This document shows positions 46,515 through 55,037 of a stretch of 64,000 nucleotides of DNA, piece by piece. How positions within the stretch are numbered: position 1 is the stretch's first letter; every line of letters starts with the position of its first letter. The notes beneath the pieces were generated by a model. The model worked only from the letters and a program-made list of their open reading frames with translations, had not been told where the DNA came from and made no database searches. Origin of the DNA: Halomonas sp. YLGW01 (lineage in GTDB: Bacteria; Pseudomonadota; Gammaproteobacteria; Pseudomonadales; Halomonadaceae); NCBI RefSeq assembly GCF_014840935.1, contig NZ_CP062005.1, positions 1,302,001-1,366,000 of the forward strand, read 5' to 3'. The translations under genes and the position numbers were made by a program.

Positions 46515-46625
46515 GGGTTTTCCTGTCGCAATACGATCATCAAGTGGGGCAAAAGTGGAGTCGAATTGTAGCATCGTGAAGGCCGCGCCGCACCGTGGAG
46601 ACACACGCGAACAGGGAGAGAGGCA

Positions 46626-47702
46626 ATGCGCAGACAGTGGTGGCTAGTGCTTGGCCTGGCGGGATTGGTATGGCTGTTCATCAGCCTGCAGCCGATCTTG
46701 ACGCCATTTTTCGTCAGCATGATCCTCGCGTACCTGGGAGATCCGCTGGCCGACCGCCTGGAAGCCCGTGGACTATCCAGGCGGCTATCGGTGTCGCTGG
46801 TCTTCCTGCTGCTCAGCGTGCTCCTGCTCCTGGCCTTGCTGTTGCTGGTGCCGGGGCTCGGTCGCCAGCTTGGCCAGTTGGTCGAATCCGTGCCCGCCGT
46901 GCTCAACTGGCTGCAGGCCACCCTGGTGCCCTGGATCCAGTCGCTGACCGGTCAGGATCTGTCCACGGATATCGATGCCCTGCGTCAGGCGCTGATGGCC
47001 AACTGGAAGGAGACCGGCACCTTCGCCGCCACCCTGTTGGCGCAGGTCTCTCGCTCGGGGCTGGCGCTGGCCGGCTGGGCCGGCAATCTGGCGCTGATTC
47101 CGGTGGTGACCTTTTATCTGCTGCTCGACTGGGATCGCCTTACCGCCAAGCTGCATGGCTCGCTGCCGCGCCAGTGGGAGCCGGCGGCGGTGCGTCTGGC
47201 GCGGGAATGCGACGAGGTGCTGTCGGCCTTCCTGCGCGGCCAGCTGATCGTGATGCTGTGCCTGGGCATCATCTATGCGTTGGGCTTGACCCTGCTGGGC
47301 CTGCGATTTGGGCTACTGATCGGTCTTGTGTCTGGACTGGTCAGCATCGTGCCGTATCTCGGCGTCATCGTGGGCATCTCGGTGGCCGGCGTGGTGGCCA
47401 TCTTCCAGTTCGATAGCTGGCTGCCGCTGCTCGGGGTAGCGGCGGTGTTCGCCACCGGCCAGCTGGTCGAGAGCCTGGTGCTGCAGCCCAAGCTCCTGGG
47501 CGACAAGATCGGCCTGCACCCGGTGGCGGTGATCTTCGCCGTGCTGGCCGGAGGACAGCTATTTGGCTTTACCGGCGTGCTGTTGGCACTGCCGGTGGCG
47601 GCGGTGATCATGGTATTGTTGCGCTATCTCCATGAACACTATAAAAACAGTACCTTATATGATGCTCATGGCATCAAGGGCCAGGACGAGGAGGCTTCAT
47701 GA
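46626..47702 (+). CDS. perM: AI-2E family transporter PerM
   Basis: Polytopic inner-membrane protein of the PerM/AI-2E transporter family; true substrate uncertain. 358 residues with about eight hydrophobic segments. The family C-terminal region with [30 protein letters not shown] is typical. ATG 46626 has GGGAGAGAGG directly upstream. Overlaps hda by 4 bp (ATGA) in the conserved purM / perM-hda arrangement. Confidence 0.92.
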   Translation: MRRQWWLVLGLAGLVWLFISLQPILTPFFVSMILAYLGDPLADRLEARGLSRRLSVSLVFLLLSVLLLLALLLLVPGLGRQLGQLVESVPAVLNWLQATLVPWIQSLTGQDLSTDIDALRQALMANWKETGTFAATLLAQVSRSGLALAGWAGNLALIPVVTFYLLLDWDRLTAKLHGSLPRQWEPAAVRLARECDEVLSAFLRGQLIVMLCLGIIYALGLTLLGLRFGLLIGLVSGLVSIVPYLGVIVGISVAGVVAIFQFDSWLPLLGVAAVFATGQLVESLVLQPKLLGDKIGLHPVAVIFAVLAGGQLFGFTGVLLALPVAAVIMVLLRYLHEHYKNSTLYDAHGIKGQDEEAS

Positions 47703-48400
47703 AGCCCGGTGCAGCGCAGCTCCCGCTCAGTGTGGGCATGCGCGACGATGCGACCTTTGCCAACTTTCAGCCTAGCGGCAACGAGACGCTGGTCGGCACC
47801 CTGCGTGCCCAGCTCGATGCCTCGGGCGAGCCCTTCCTGTTCCTGTGGGGCGGGGAGGGGGTCGGCTGCAGTCATCTATTGCAGGCGGCCTGTCACGAGG
47901 CCAGCGATCGCGACAAGCGTGCGCTCTATCTGCCTCTGGACGAGCTTGGCCACTTTCCGCCGCATATGCTCGAGGACAGCGAGCGTCTCGATCTGGTCGC
48001 CATCGACGATCTTCACCGGGTGCTGGGGCGCAAGCGCTGGGAAGAAGCGCTGTTCCACTGCTTCAATCGTCTGCGTGATGCGGGCAAGCGGCTGGTGATT
48101 GCAGCTCCTGCGGCGCCTCGCCAGCTCGACATCGAGTTGCCGGATCTGGCCTCGCGGCTGACCTGGGGCATGACCTTCCACGTCAAGCCGCTGGATGACG
48201 CTGGTCGCTTCGAGGCTCTCAAGCTTCGCGCGCGGGTGCGTGGCATGCAGCTGCCGGATGAAGTCGCTCGCTACATCCTTCATCGGGGGCCGCGGCGTCT
48301 GGGAGATCTCTTTGGGTCTCTGGAGACGCTCGATCAGGCGTCACTGTCCGCCCAGCGCAAGTTGACCATTCCCTTCGTCAAGCAGGCGCTGGACTGGTAA
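47699..48400 (+). CDS. hda: DnaA regulatory inactivator Hda
   Basis: DnaA-like AAA+ protein that works with the DNA clamp to convert DnaA-ATP to DnaA-ADP after initiation. 233 residues. QLPLSVGMRDDATFANF at the N-terminus contains the clamp-binding QLPL-type motif. The P-loop reads WGGEGVGCSHLL, lacking the usual Lys as in other Hda proteins. Sensor and lid segments DLVAIDDLHRVLG and FVKQALDW are present. Lacks DnaA's DNA-binding domain. Confidence 0.94.
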   Translation: MKPGAAQLPLSVGMRDDATFANFQPSGNETLVGTLRAQLDASGEPFLFLWGGEGVGCSHLLQAACHEASDRDKRALYLPLDELGHFPPHMLEDSERLDLVAIDDLHRVLGRKRWEEALFHCFNRLRDAGKRLVIAAPAAPRQLDIELPDLASRLTWGMTFHVKPLDDAGRFEALKLRARVRGMQLPDEVARYILHRGPRRLGDLFGSLETLDQASLSAQRKLTIPFVKQALDW

Positions 48401-48468
48401 GCCAGCGCGGCGCCCGCTCGCTGGCCTATCGCCAGTTTCATCCTCCCGAAGACGAGCCATTCAGTCCC

Positions 48469-48978
48469 ATGAGCACCACCTCAACGTCCGCGATGCCCGA
48501 CCCCTCCATGGCCCTTTCGACTACGGCGGTGTGCCCCTGTGGCAGTGGAGAAACCTACGGCGAATGTTGCGCTCCGCTGCATCAGGGAGTGGCCGCCGAG
48601 ACCGTCGTGTCGCTGATGCGCTCACGCTACAGCGCCTTCGTGCTGCGCCTTGAAGGCTATTTGCGCAAGAGCTGGCATCCTGACACCTGTCCCGCCGAGA
48701 TGGGGCTCTCGGGCGCGACGCACTGGAAGCGCCTCGAGGTGCTGGAGCATGACCAGCAGGATGGAGAGCAGGAGCAGCGAGGCTGGGTGCACTTTCGTGC
48801 GACGTTTCAGGAGCATGGCCGCTGGCAGCAGCTGGAGGAGGCCTCCCGCTTCATTCGTCTGGACGGCAGGTGGGTGTATGTGGACGGCGATGCGCGGGTG
48901 ACGGCGTTGAAACCCGGCCGCAACGATCCCTGTCCCTGCGACAGCGGACGCAAGCTCAAGAAATGCTGCGCCGTCTGA
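48469..48978 (+). CDS. ychJ: YchJ family protein with two SEC-C motifs
   Basis: 169 residues, function unknown. An N-terminal SEC-C zinc motif (CPCGSGETYGECC) and a C-terminal one (CPCDSGRKLKKCC) flank a central NTF2-like YchJ domain (SLMRSRYSAFVLRLEGYLRKSWHPDTCP, cited in part; RGWVHFRATFQEHGRW). Both metal motifs are intact. Follows hda after 68 bp, possibly in the same transcript. Confidence 0.9.
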   Translation: MSTTSTSAMPDPSMALSTTAVCPCGSGETYGECCAPLHQGVAAETVVSLMRSRYSAFVLRLEGYLRKSWHPDTCPAEMGLSGATHWKRLEVLEHDQQDGEQEQRGWVHFRATFQEHGRWQQLEEASRFIRLDGRWVYVDGDARVTALKPGRNDPCPCDSGRKLKKCCAV

Positions 48979-49003
48979 GGGGCTACCGCTCAAGGATCAG
49001 GGA

Positions 49004-49037
49004 CAAAAAAAGGCCGCCGATCAGTGATCGGCGGCCT
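49004..49037 (-). terminator. intrinsic terminator after the phasin gene
   Basis: On the minus strand AAGGCCGCCGATCA / TGATCGGCGGCCTT followed by TTTTTT. It terminates the phasin transcript; on the plus strand it could also stop ychJ, though without a T run. Confidence 0.88.
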
Positions 49038-49087
49038 TCTCTTGAGGCGTTGGGGTGGCGGTCAGTGAACCGGCGCCCCTTGCCCTC

Positions 49088-49456
49088 TTACTTGGCGGCT
49101 TGAGAAGCGGTCTTGACGCTGCTCTCGACCAGCTGCTGGCTCTGCTGGGCGAAGTCCTGGTTCAGGGCCACGACCTTCTCGGCGTCGCCCTTGACGCGCT
49201 CGCCCAGATCTTTGGCGATCTTCTGCTGATCTTCGATGTAGCTGCGCAGGCCCTCGGCATCCTTGATGTCCATGGCGGCACGCGCCTGGCTCAGGCTGGT
49301 GTCGCTGTAGGCCTTGATGGCGTCGAACTGGGCGCTGACCAGCTTCTCGCTGTAGTCCAGGGTCAGTGCCGCATAGGCACGTGCCGGACCGAAGAAGAGG
49401 CTCTCGAGCTGCTCGGTGGTCTTGCCAAAGTTAATGCTGTTCATGAAGTCGTTCAT
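49088..49456 (-). CDS. phaP: phasin family protein
   Basis: Small amphipathic protein coating polyhydroxyalkanoate granules, implying PHA storage in this organism. 122 residues: NSINFGKTTEQLESLFFGPARAYAALTLDYSEKLV, cited in part, and the helical AQQSQQLVESSVKTASQAAK tail match the phasin family. It is almost entirely alpha-helical and Ala/Gln-rich. ATG 49456 has a near-perfect GGAGGTG 4 nt upstream, predicting strong translation; the frame open to 49609 is not phasin-like. Candidate repressor sites lie 47-86 bp upstream. No PHA synthase is in the window. Confidence 0.9.
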   Translation of the reverse strand: MNDFMNSINFGKTTEQLESLFFGPARAYAALTLDYSEKLVSAQFDAIKAYSDTSLSQARAAMDIKDAEGLRSYIEDQQKIAKDLGERVKGDAEKVVALNQDFAQQSQQLVESSVKTASQAAK

Positions 49457-49502
49457 TGCACACCTCCGTAGGATATCTGGATACGAAGGGTTTCGGCCTT
49501 CG

Positions 49503-49542
49503 TTGCAGTGCACAATAGCAGGCGTGTTGTTGCAGTGCAACA
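49503..49542. promoter_or_regulatory. paired TTGCAGTGCA palindromes upstream of the phasin gene
   Basis: TTGCAGTGCA at 49503-49512 and a perfect 15-bp palindrome TGTTGCAGTGCAACA at 49528-49542, centres 27 bp apart, just before the phasin gene. PhaR-type repressors bind TGC/GCA-rich dyads before phasin genes, so this is a candidate operator. The regulator gene is not in the window. Confidence 0.55.
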
Positions 49543-49614
49543 TGAATCGCAACGACGGCGCATTGGCCACCGGCATGATCGGGTCGCTATCCCCCGGCGA
49601 GCTTGGCATGATGA

Positions 49615-49908
49615 GGACAGGAATGGTCCGGGGCCGGCGACGAGTTCGGTCTCTTCCTGCCCCATACCGACGAGAAGGGTGCGATGAAGATGCTCGAGCG
49701 GCTGCTCGAACGTGCGGAGATCGAGTTACCCCGCATCAGCGTGGGTGTGGCCTCGTACCCTCAGCATGGTGAGGTGCTTGAGACGCTGATGGAGCACGCC
49801 GATCAGGCCATGTACAGGAGCAAGGCGGCCGGGGGCACCGTGTCTCCCTGCCTGACGCATCGCCCGGCGAGCCTCCCCTGGCGAGACACTGATTTTCCCT
49901 TTGCATAA
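49615..49908 (+). pseudogene. C-terminal remnant of a GGDEF (diguanylate cyclase) gene
   Basis: In one frame from a stop at 49612 the sequence reads GAGDEFGLFLP, then a spacer, then ISVGVASYPQHGEVLETLMEHADQAMYRSKAAGG, the second half of a GGDEF domain from the signature onward. The first half of the domain and any sensor are gone and no start codon precedes the signature; the first ATG is at 49684. The active loop has GAGDEF rather than GGDEF. Probably left by an old deletion between phaP and fumC. Confidence 0.8.
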
Positions 49909-49918
49909 GGACAGCCCG

Positions 49919-51301
49919 ATGAACGATACCCGCATTGAGCGCGACAGCATGGGCGAGCTCGAGGTGCCCGCCGATGCCCTCTACGGGGCCCAGACTCAGC
50001 GTGCCGTCAATAACTTCCCGGTCAGCGGCCAGCCCATGCCGACGGCCTTCATTCGTGCCATCGCGCGGATCAAGGGCGCGGCGGCCAAGGTCAACGCCGA
50101 GCTGGAGCTAATGGATGTGCCCCGCGCCGAGGCGATCCAGCGGGCGGCGGAGGCGATTATCGCGGGCGATCACGATGATCAGTTCCCCGTCGATGTCTAT
50201 CAGACGGGCTCGGGTACCTCGAGCAACATGAACGTCAATGAGGTGATCGCGCACCTGGCCTCCCGGGAAGATCTCCCGGTCGGGCCCAATGATCACGTCA
50301 ACATGGGGCAGTCGAGCAACGACGTGATTCCCACGGCGATTCACGTCTCGGCAGCCCTGGCGGTCAAGGATTCGCTGCTGCCGGCGCTTGCGCACCTGCA
50401 GGCGGCCATCGATGCCAAGGCCGATGAGCTCGACGGCGTGGTCAAGACGGGGCGCACCCACCTGATGGATGCCATGCCGGTGCGCATGAGTCAGGAGCTG
50501 GGGGGCTGGTCGAGCCAGATCTCTCAGGCCATCGAGCGCTTCGAGGACGGTCAGGCTCGGCTGGGGCGTCTGGCGCAGGGAGGGACGGCGGTCGGCACCG
50601 GCGTCAACGCCCATCCCGAGTTTGCCGAGCGCATGGCCACGGCCCTGAGCGACCAGACCGGCCTTGCGCTGATGCCCAACGACAGCGCCTTCGCCAGCCT
50701 CGCTGGGCAGGATGCCGCGGTCGAGCTATCGGGACACCTCAAGACCTATGCCTGTGCGGTGATGAAGATCGCCAACGACCTGCGCTGGATGAACTCCGGG
50801 CCGCTGGCCGGGCTCGGCGAGATCGAGCTGGAGGCCCTGCAGCCCGGTAGCTCGATCATGCCGGGCAAGGTCAACCCGGTGATTCCCGAATCGGCGGCCC
50901 AGGCGGCGGCCCAGGTAATCGGGCTGGACGCGGCGGTGACGGTGGCCGGGCAGAGCGGCAACTTCCAGCTCAACGTGATGCTGCCCCTGATCGCCCACAA
51001 TCTGCACACCGCCATTACCCTGATGACCAATGTCAGCCGTCTGCTCGCCGATCGCGCCATTGCGACCTTCAGCGTGCGCGAGGACAACATCCGGGCTCCG
51101 CTGTCGCGCAATCCGATTCTGGTCACTGCCCTCAACTCGGTGATCGGCTACGATGCCGCGGCGGCCATCGCCAAGAAGGCCTACCAGGCCGGGCGGCCGA
51201 TCCTCGAGGTGGCCGAAGAAGACACGGACCTGGGGCGCGATGAGCTGGAAAGGCTGCTGGATCCCGCGGCGCTGACTCGCGGCGGAATTCCCGGCAATTA
51301 A
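49919..51301 (+). CDS. fumC: class II fumarate hydratase
   Basis: Iron-independent TCA-cycle fumarase. 460 residues, normal length. Signature GSSIMPGKVNPVIPE lies at about residue 310, with QTGSGTSSNMNVNEVIA, GQSSNDVIPTA and TGRTHLMDAMPV forming the active site. ATG 49919 has AAGGA 8 nt upstream; a frame open to 49901 adds six codons. GxSSxMPxKxN is fully conserved. Monocistronic with its own terminator. Confidence 0.95.
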   Translation: MNDTRIERDSMGELEVPADALYGAQTQRAVNNFPVSGQPMPTAFIRAIARIKGAAAKVNAELELMDVPRAEAIQRAAEAIIAGDHDDQFPVDVYQTGSGTSSNMNVNEVIAHLASREDLPVGPNDHVNMGQSSNDVIPTAIHVSAALAVKDSLLPALAHLQAAIDAKADELDGVVKTGRTHLMDAMPVRMSQELGGWSSQISQAIERFEDGQARLGRLAQGGTAVGTGVNAHPEFAERMATALSDQTGLALMPNDSAFASLAGQDAAVELSGHLKTYACAVMKIANDLRWMNSGPLAGLGEIELEALQPGSSIMPGKVNPVIPESAAQAAAQVIGLDAAVTVAGQSGNFQLNVMLPLIAHNLHTAITLMTNVSRLLADRAIATFSVREDNIRAPLSRNPILVTALNSVIGYDAAAAIAKKAYQAGRPILEVAEEDTDLGRDELERLLDPAALTRGGIPGN

Positions 51302-51362
51302 GCCAAAGCCCATCTCGAAAAGGCGAAGCCTCGGCCTGTCATGGCCAAGGGCACGTCGGCAG

Positions 51363-51399
51363 CAAAAACGCCGCGCTCAAGAGAGCGCGGCGTTTCTTG
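51363..51399. terminator. bidirectional intrinsic terminator between fumC and glpD
   Basis: AACGCCGCGCTC / GAGCGCGGCGTT around AAGA, preceded by AAAA and followed by TTTCTTG. It can serve both converging genes. Confidence 0.88.
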
Positions 51400-51464
51400 T
51401 CAGGGCCTGCGGTTGACGGCATCTATCGGTGGGAGAGGGCGCAGGGTGTGAACTGACCGGTCGG

Positions 51465-52970
51465 TCAGGCCGCCCTGGGTTCCCTGCGGGCATCGATATA
51501 GTGAGTCAGCTTTTTTACCTCATCCACCGAGAGACGCAGCCCCAGCTTGCTGCGCCGCCAGAGAATGTCCTCGGCGTCATGGGCCCATTCGCGCTCCAGC
51601 AGGTAGTCGACCTCGGCGGCCGTGAGCCCAGCGCCGAATGCCTCGCCAAGATCCTCCTCGCGTCGGGCTTGACCCAGGAAGTCCAGGCACAGGCTGCCAT
51701 AGCTCGAGGCCAGGCGGCGGGCGCGGGATTCGCCCAGGAAGGGATAGTCACGCACCAGGCGCGCCATGAAGGCTTCCTGGCTGTCGATATCGCCCCCCGG
51801 TAGCGGTCGGTCGGCCGTCCAGCTTGGCCCCATACTCGGCAGCAGCGGCGCCAGCTTGTCCATGGCGGCCTCGGCCAGCCGGCGATAGGTGGTGATCTTG
51901 CCGCCGAAAATCGACAGCAGCGGCGCGCCCGCGTCATCCAGGTCCAGGGTGTAGTCGCGAGTCATGGCGGACGGGTCGGCGGACTCGTCGTCGCACAGGG
52001 GGCGAACGCCGGAGAAGGTGGTGACGATATCGTCCCGCGTGAGGGTGCGACGGAAATGGGCGTTGACCACCTCGAGGATGTAGTCAGTCTCTTCAATGCT
52101 GGCATTGACCTTGGCCGGGTCGCCCTCGAAGCGCCGGTCGGTGGTGCCGATCAGGCTGAAGTCCTGCTGATAGGGCAGCACGAAGACGATGCGGCCATCG
52201 TGGTTCTGCAGGATATAGGCGCGCTCATCGTTGTTGAGGCGAGGCACCACCAGGTGGCTGCCCTGGATCATGCGGATGCCATAGCGCGACCGGCGCGTCG
52301 TCTTGCCGCTGATGAAGGATTCCACCCAGGGGCCGGCGGCATTGACCAGCGCCTTGGCGCGACGGGTGATCTGCCGCCCTGAGTCACGCTCCTCGAGGGT
52401 GATGCGCCACTCACCGTCTTCCTCGCGGGCCTCGATACAGCGGGTGCGGGTCAGGATCTCGGCCCCCTGTTCCTGTGCCTGAAGGGCGTTGAGTACCACC
52501 AGGCGCGCGTCATCTACCCAGCAGTCGGAATACTCGAAGCCGCGGGTAATGGCGGGTTTCAGGGGGCTTTCGGCATCGAAGCGCAGGCCCTTGGAGCCGG
52601 GCAGGCTGGCGCGTTGACTCAGGTGATCGTAGAGGAAGAGGCCGGCACGGATCATCCAGGCCGGGCGCAGGTGTGGCTGGTGGGGCAGGATGAAGCGCAG
52701 CGGCCAGACGATATGCGGTGCCTTTCTGAGCAGTACCTCGCGCTCGTTAAGGGCCTCGCGCACCAGGCGAAACTCCCGGTGTTCCAAGTAGCGCAGCCCG
52801 CCATGAATCAGCTTGCTGCTGGCTGAGGACGTGGCGTTGGCCAGGTCTGCCTGTTCGCAGAGCCCGACCCTGAGGCCCCGACCCGCGGCGTCATTGGCGA
52901 TACCTACGCCGTTGATGCCACCGCCGACGACGAAGAGGTCGAGAAGCTCCTGTTGCTCGGGTTCACGCAT
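51465..52970 (-). CDS. glpD: aerobic glycerol-3-phosphate dehydrogenase
   Basis: FAD-linked membrane-associated oxidation of glycerol 3-phosphate to DHAP, feeding electrons to quinone. 501 residues. N-terminal dinucleotide fold DLFVVGGGINGVGIANDAAGRGL, then SSKLIHGGLRYLEHREFRLV, IGTTDRRFEGDP, FSGVRPLCDDE and FGGKITTYRRLAE are typical of GlpD. Upstream GlpR-like sites and the neighbouring glpR gene indicate glycerol-3-phosphate induction. Confidence 0.95.
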   Translation of the reverse strand: MREPEQQELLDLFVVGGGINGVGIANDAAGRGLRVGLCEQADLANATSSASSKLIHGGLRYLEHREFRLVREALNEREVLLRKAPHIVWPLRFILPHQPHLRPAWMIRAGLFLYDHLSQRASLPGSKGLRFDAESPLKPAITRGFEYSDCWVDDARLVVLNALQAQEQGAEILTRTRCIEAREEDGEWRITLEERDSGRQITRRAKALVNAAGPWVESFISGKTTRRSRYGIRMIQGSHLVVPRLNNDERAYILQNHDGRIVFVLPYQQDFSLIGTTDRRFEGDPAKVNASIEETDYILEVVNAHFRRTLTRDDIVTTFSGVRPLCDDESADPSAMTRDYTLDLDDAGAPLLSIFGGKITTYRRLAEAAMDKLAPLLPSMGPSWTADRPLPGGDIDSQEAFMARLVRDYPFLGESRARRLASSYGSLCLDFLGQARREEDLGEAFGAGLTAAEVDYLLEREWAHDAEDILWRRSKLGLRLSVDEVKKLTHYIDARREPRAA

Positions 52971-53021
52971 GACTCGCTCCGCGAAAGGGGGTCTCAGCGA
53001 GAGGCGCTGTGGGACCCATGA

Positions 53022-53062
53022 TGTGTTCGATACAGAAAATAGAGTATAGGAAATCGAACATC
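53022..53062 (-). promoter_or_regulatory. candidate GlpR operator upstream of glpD
   Basis: TGTTCGAT (53024-53031) and ATCGAACA (53053-53060) form an inverted repeat in an AT-rich patch 54-90 bp before the glpD start. ATCGAACAT fits the E. coli GlpR half-site (WATKYTCGWW and complement). The 200 bp between this and the glpR stop holds no gene. Confidence 0.6.
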
Positions 53063-53276
53063 AAGGCCGCAAACCGAAAACGTCGACAGTGTTGCTCGAC
53101 GTATCGGCGAATGGGGCGGGCCTAGGGAGCGGGGAGAGTCGGATCACCTGGGAGTGCAAGCGGGCACGGCACGTCGACACGCCGGGTCGGACGTGCCTGA
53201 TGCCCGGACTTCGAGGCCGGGATGGGAGAAATGGGGAGGCCGGGAGAGGAGGGCGGTTGCGAACGTGCCCGGAGGC

Positions 53277-54053
53277 TCAGGCCTCGGGTGCCATGGGGGC
53301 GATATGCAAGGCCACGTCGTGGCTATCCAGCAGGCGCCGGATCGCCTCGGGGGGCTCGCGATCCGTGAACAGGGCGTCGATCTGGGTGATGCGGCCCTGA
53401 CGCACGACCGCATTGCGGTGAAACTTCGAGTGATCGGCGATCAGGAAGACCTGGCGGGAGTTCTGGATGATGGCCTGAGCGACCCGCACTTCCTGATAGT
53501 CGAACTCGAGCAGCGAGCCGTCCTCGTCGATGCCGCTGATGCCGATGATACCGACGTCGACCTTGAACTGGTTGATGAAGTCGATGGTGGCTTCGCCGAT
53601 GATGCCGCCGTCGCGGGAGCGGACCTGGCCGCCGGCGACGATGACATTGAAGTCGTCCTTGTGCTGAAGGGTCGCCGCCACATTGAGGTTGTTGGTGATG
53701 ACCTCCAGGCCGGCATGTTGCTGCAGGGCCTCGGCGACCAGCTCGTTGCTGGTGCCGATGTTGATGAACAGGGAAGCATGGTTGGGAATCTGCGCGGCCA
53801 GGTGCTCGGCGATGCGCCGCTTGGCCTCGACGTTCAGGGTCTTGCGGGTGTGGTAGGCGGTGTTGACGGTGCTCGATTCAAGGCCCGCGCCGCCATGCAC
53901 GCGACGAATCAGCCCCTCGCCGGCCAGGGCGTTGAGATCGCGACGGATGGTCTGCGGGGTGACCCCGAAATCGCGAGTCAGTTGCTCGATGGAGGCGTAC
54001 CCCTGGTGCTTGACCAGGGCGATGATGGCATCGTGGCGTTGCTGCTGAGTCAT
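53277..54053 (-). CDS. glpR: DeoR-family glycerol-3-phosphate regulon repressor
   Basis: Transcriptional repressor released by glycerol 3-phosphate. 258 residues. The N-terminal helix-turn-helix (VKHQGYASIEQLTRDFGVTPQTIRRDLNAL, cited in part) is typical of DeoR, followed by RVHGGAGLESSTVNTAYHTRK. The C-terminal sugar-phosphate sensor domain has FINIGTSNELVAEAL and ISGIDEDGSLLEFDYQEV. Placement 300 bp upstream of glpD on the same strand supports GlpR over other DeoR members. Confidence 0.93.
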   Translation of the reverse strand: MTQQQRHDAIIALVKHQGYASIEQLTRDFGVTPQTIRRDLNALAGEGLIRRVHGGAGLESSTVNTAYHTRKTLNVEAKRRIAEHLAAQIPNHASLFINIGTSNELVAEALQQHAGLEVITNNLNVAATLQHKDDFNVIVAGGQVRSRDGGIIGEATIDFINQFKVDVGIIGISGIDEDGSLLEFDYQEVRVAQAIIQNSRQVFLIADHSKFHRNAVVRQGRITQIDALFTDREPPEAIRRLLDSHDVALHIAPMAPEA

Positions 54054-54533
54054 GGCGGGCCCGACCTGGCTTAGGATAATCGGATGAATTGGCTGGTCGC
54101 AATGCGTCTCATCTTAGCAAGAAACCCCGTCAGCTTGGGTGTTTCAGCACGACCTGGGTGTTAGTCCCGAAGACGTGTCGGGTGAGGGTCGGGGCGTACC
54201 GACCGGCCGGGTGGCGATGATGAAACGAAAACTACTTTACCCCTTTCTGATTCGAAAGCGAAAGCCGTGAGTATCCTGGCCCGGCTATTCCGTCCCGGGC
54301 GTCCGGACGAGCATGAGGCAGGCCGCTTCGTGTTCGCCGCTTTTCCGCTCAAGCCGCTGTCGAGCGTTCACCAAGGGCAGGCCCGCTCCGCGAGAGCAGC
54401 GCTGCCAGGGCCGACACGAGGCGGTGCGCCGGGTGAAGAGCGACATCCAGGCAGGCGACGACCGGGTGGTCGTGCCCTGAACACCGCTTACGCCAAGCGG
54501 TTGAGTTGCCGTCAGTTTTTTTTGGAAAGGGAC
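54054..54533. other. gene-poor region between glpR and the tRNA promoter
   Basis: About 480 bp. The left part should hold the glpR promoter. From 54267 a GTG-started frame reads SILARLFRPGRPDEHEAGRF, while a different frame ends RRVKSDIQAGDDRVVVP at a stop near 54480; both halves look protein-like, so a frameshifted small gene is possible. No ribosome-binding site and no family seen. An oligo-T run lies at about 54515-54523. Confidence 0.4.
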
Positions 54534-54561
54534 TTGCATTCTGCGGGCCAATGCGTAGAAT
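54534..54561 (+). promoter_or_regulatory. promoter of the tRNA-Val pair
   Basis: TTGCAT (54534-54539), a 16-nt spacer and TAGAAT (54556-54561), about 50 bp before the first tRNA. An AT-rich tract lies just upstream, as in strong stable-RNA promoters. Confidence 0.75.
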
Positions 54562-54610
54562 ACGTCTCCGTTGCCAAGGCAAGCACAGCTCGCCACACAG
54601 CAAGTGATGC

Positions 54611-54687
54611 AGGACCGTAGCTCAGTTGGTTAGAGCGCCACGTTGACATCGTGGAGGTCAGCGGTTCAAATCCGCTCGGTCCTACCA
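54611..54687 (+). tRNA. tRNA-Val(GAC), copy 1
   Basis: 77-nt cloverleaf: acceptor AGGACCG/CGGTCCT, D-arm GCTC..GAGC, anticodon stem CCACG/CGTGG with loop TTGACAT (anticodon GAC), T-arm AGCGG-TTCAAAT-CCGCT and encoded CCA. Confidence 0.96.
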
Positions 54688-54711
54688 AGCACCCTTGCCA
54701 CGGCCAACAGC

Positions 54712-54788
54712 AGGACCGTAGCTCAGTTGGTTAGAGCGCCACGTTGACATCGTGGAGGTCAGCGGTTCAAATCCGCTCGGTCCTACCA
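54712..54788 (+). tRNA. tRNA-Val(GAC), copy 2
   Basis: Identical to copy 1 over all 77 nt, including the encoded CCA, after a 24-nt spacer. Both are probably cut from one transcript ended by the hairpin that follows. Confidence 0.96.
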
Positions 54789-54796
54789 GATTCCGA

Positions 54797-54828
54797 AAAC
54801 CCCACAGCCCCAGGCTGCGGGGTTTTTT
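54797..54828 (+). terminator. intrinsic terminator after the tRNA pair
   Basis: AACCCCACAGCC / GGCTGCGGGGTT with a short loop and one mismatch, followed by seven T. Confidence 0.88.
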
Positions 54829-55037
54829 TGTTCTGGCGGTAACGCGCCAGGCGCGCTGCCTGAAGAAAGCCTCCCTCGCAGCAGTCTCCCGCTCTGCTTG
54901 CCCTTTCTTGCATGGTCCTTGCCGGGCTCTCTCTACCTCTCCACGGCGCGGCGCTTGTCGCTGGTGTTCTCAGGGAGGCATTCTCGGGCGGCATGCCCTC
55001 ACGGCTCGAGCGAGGGGCCGAGCCGTGAGGGTCGGTC

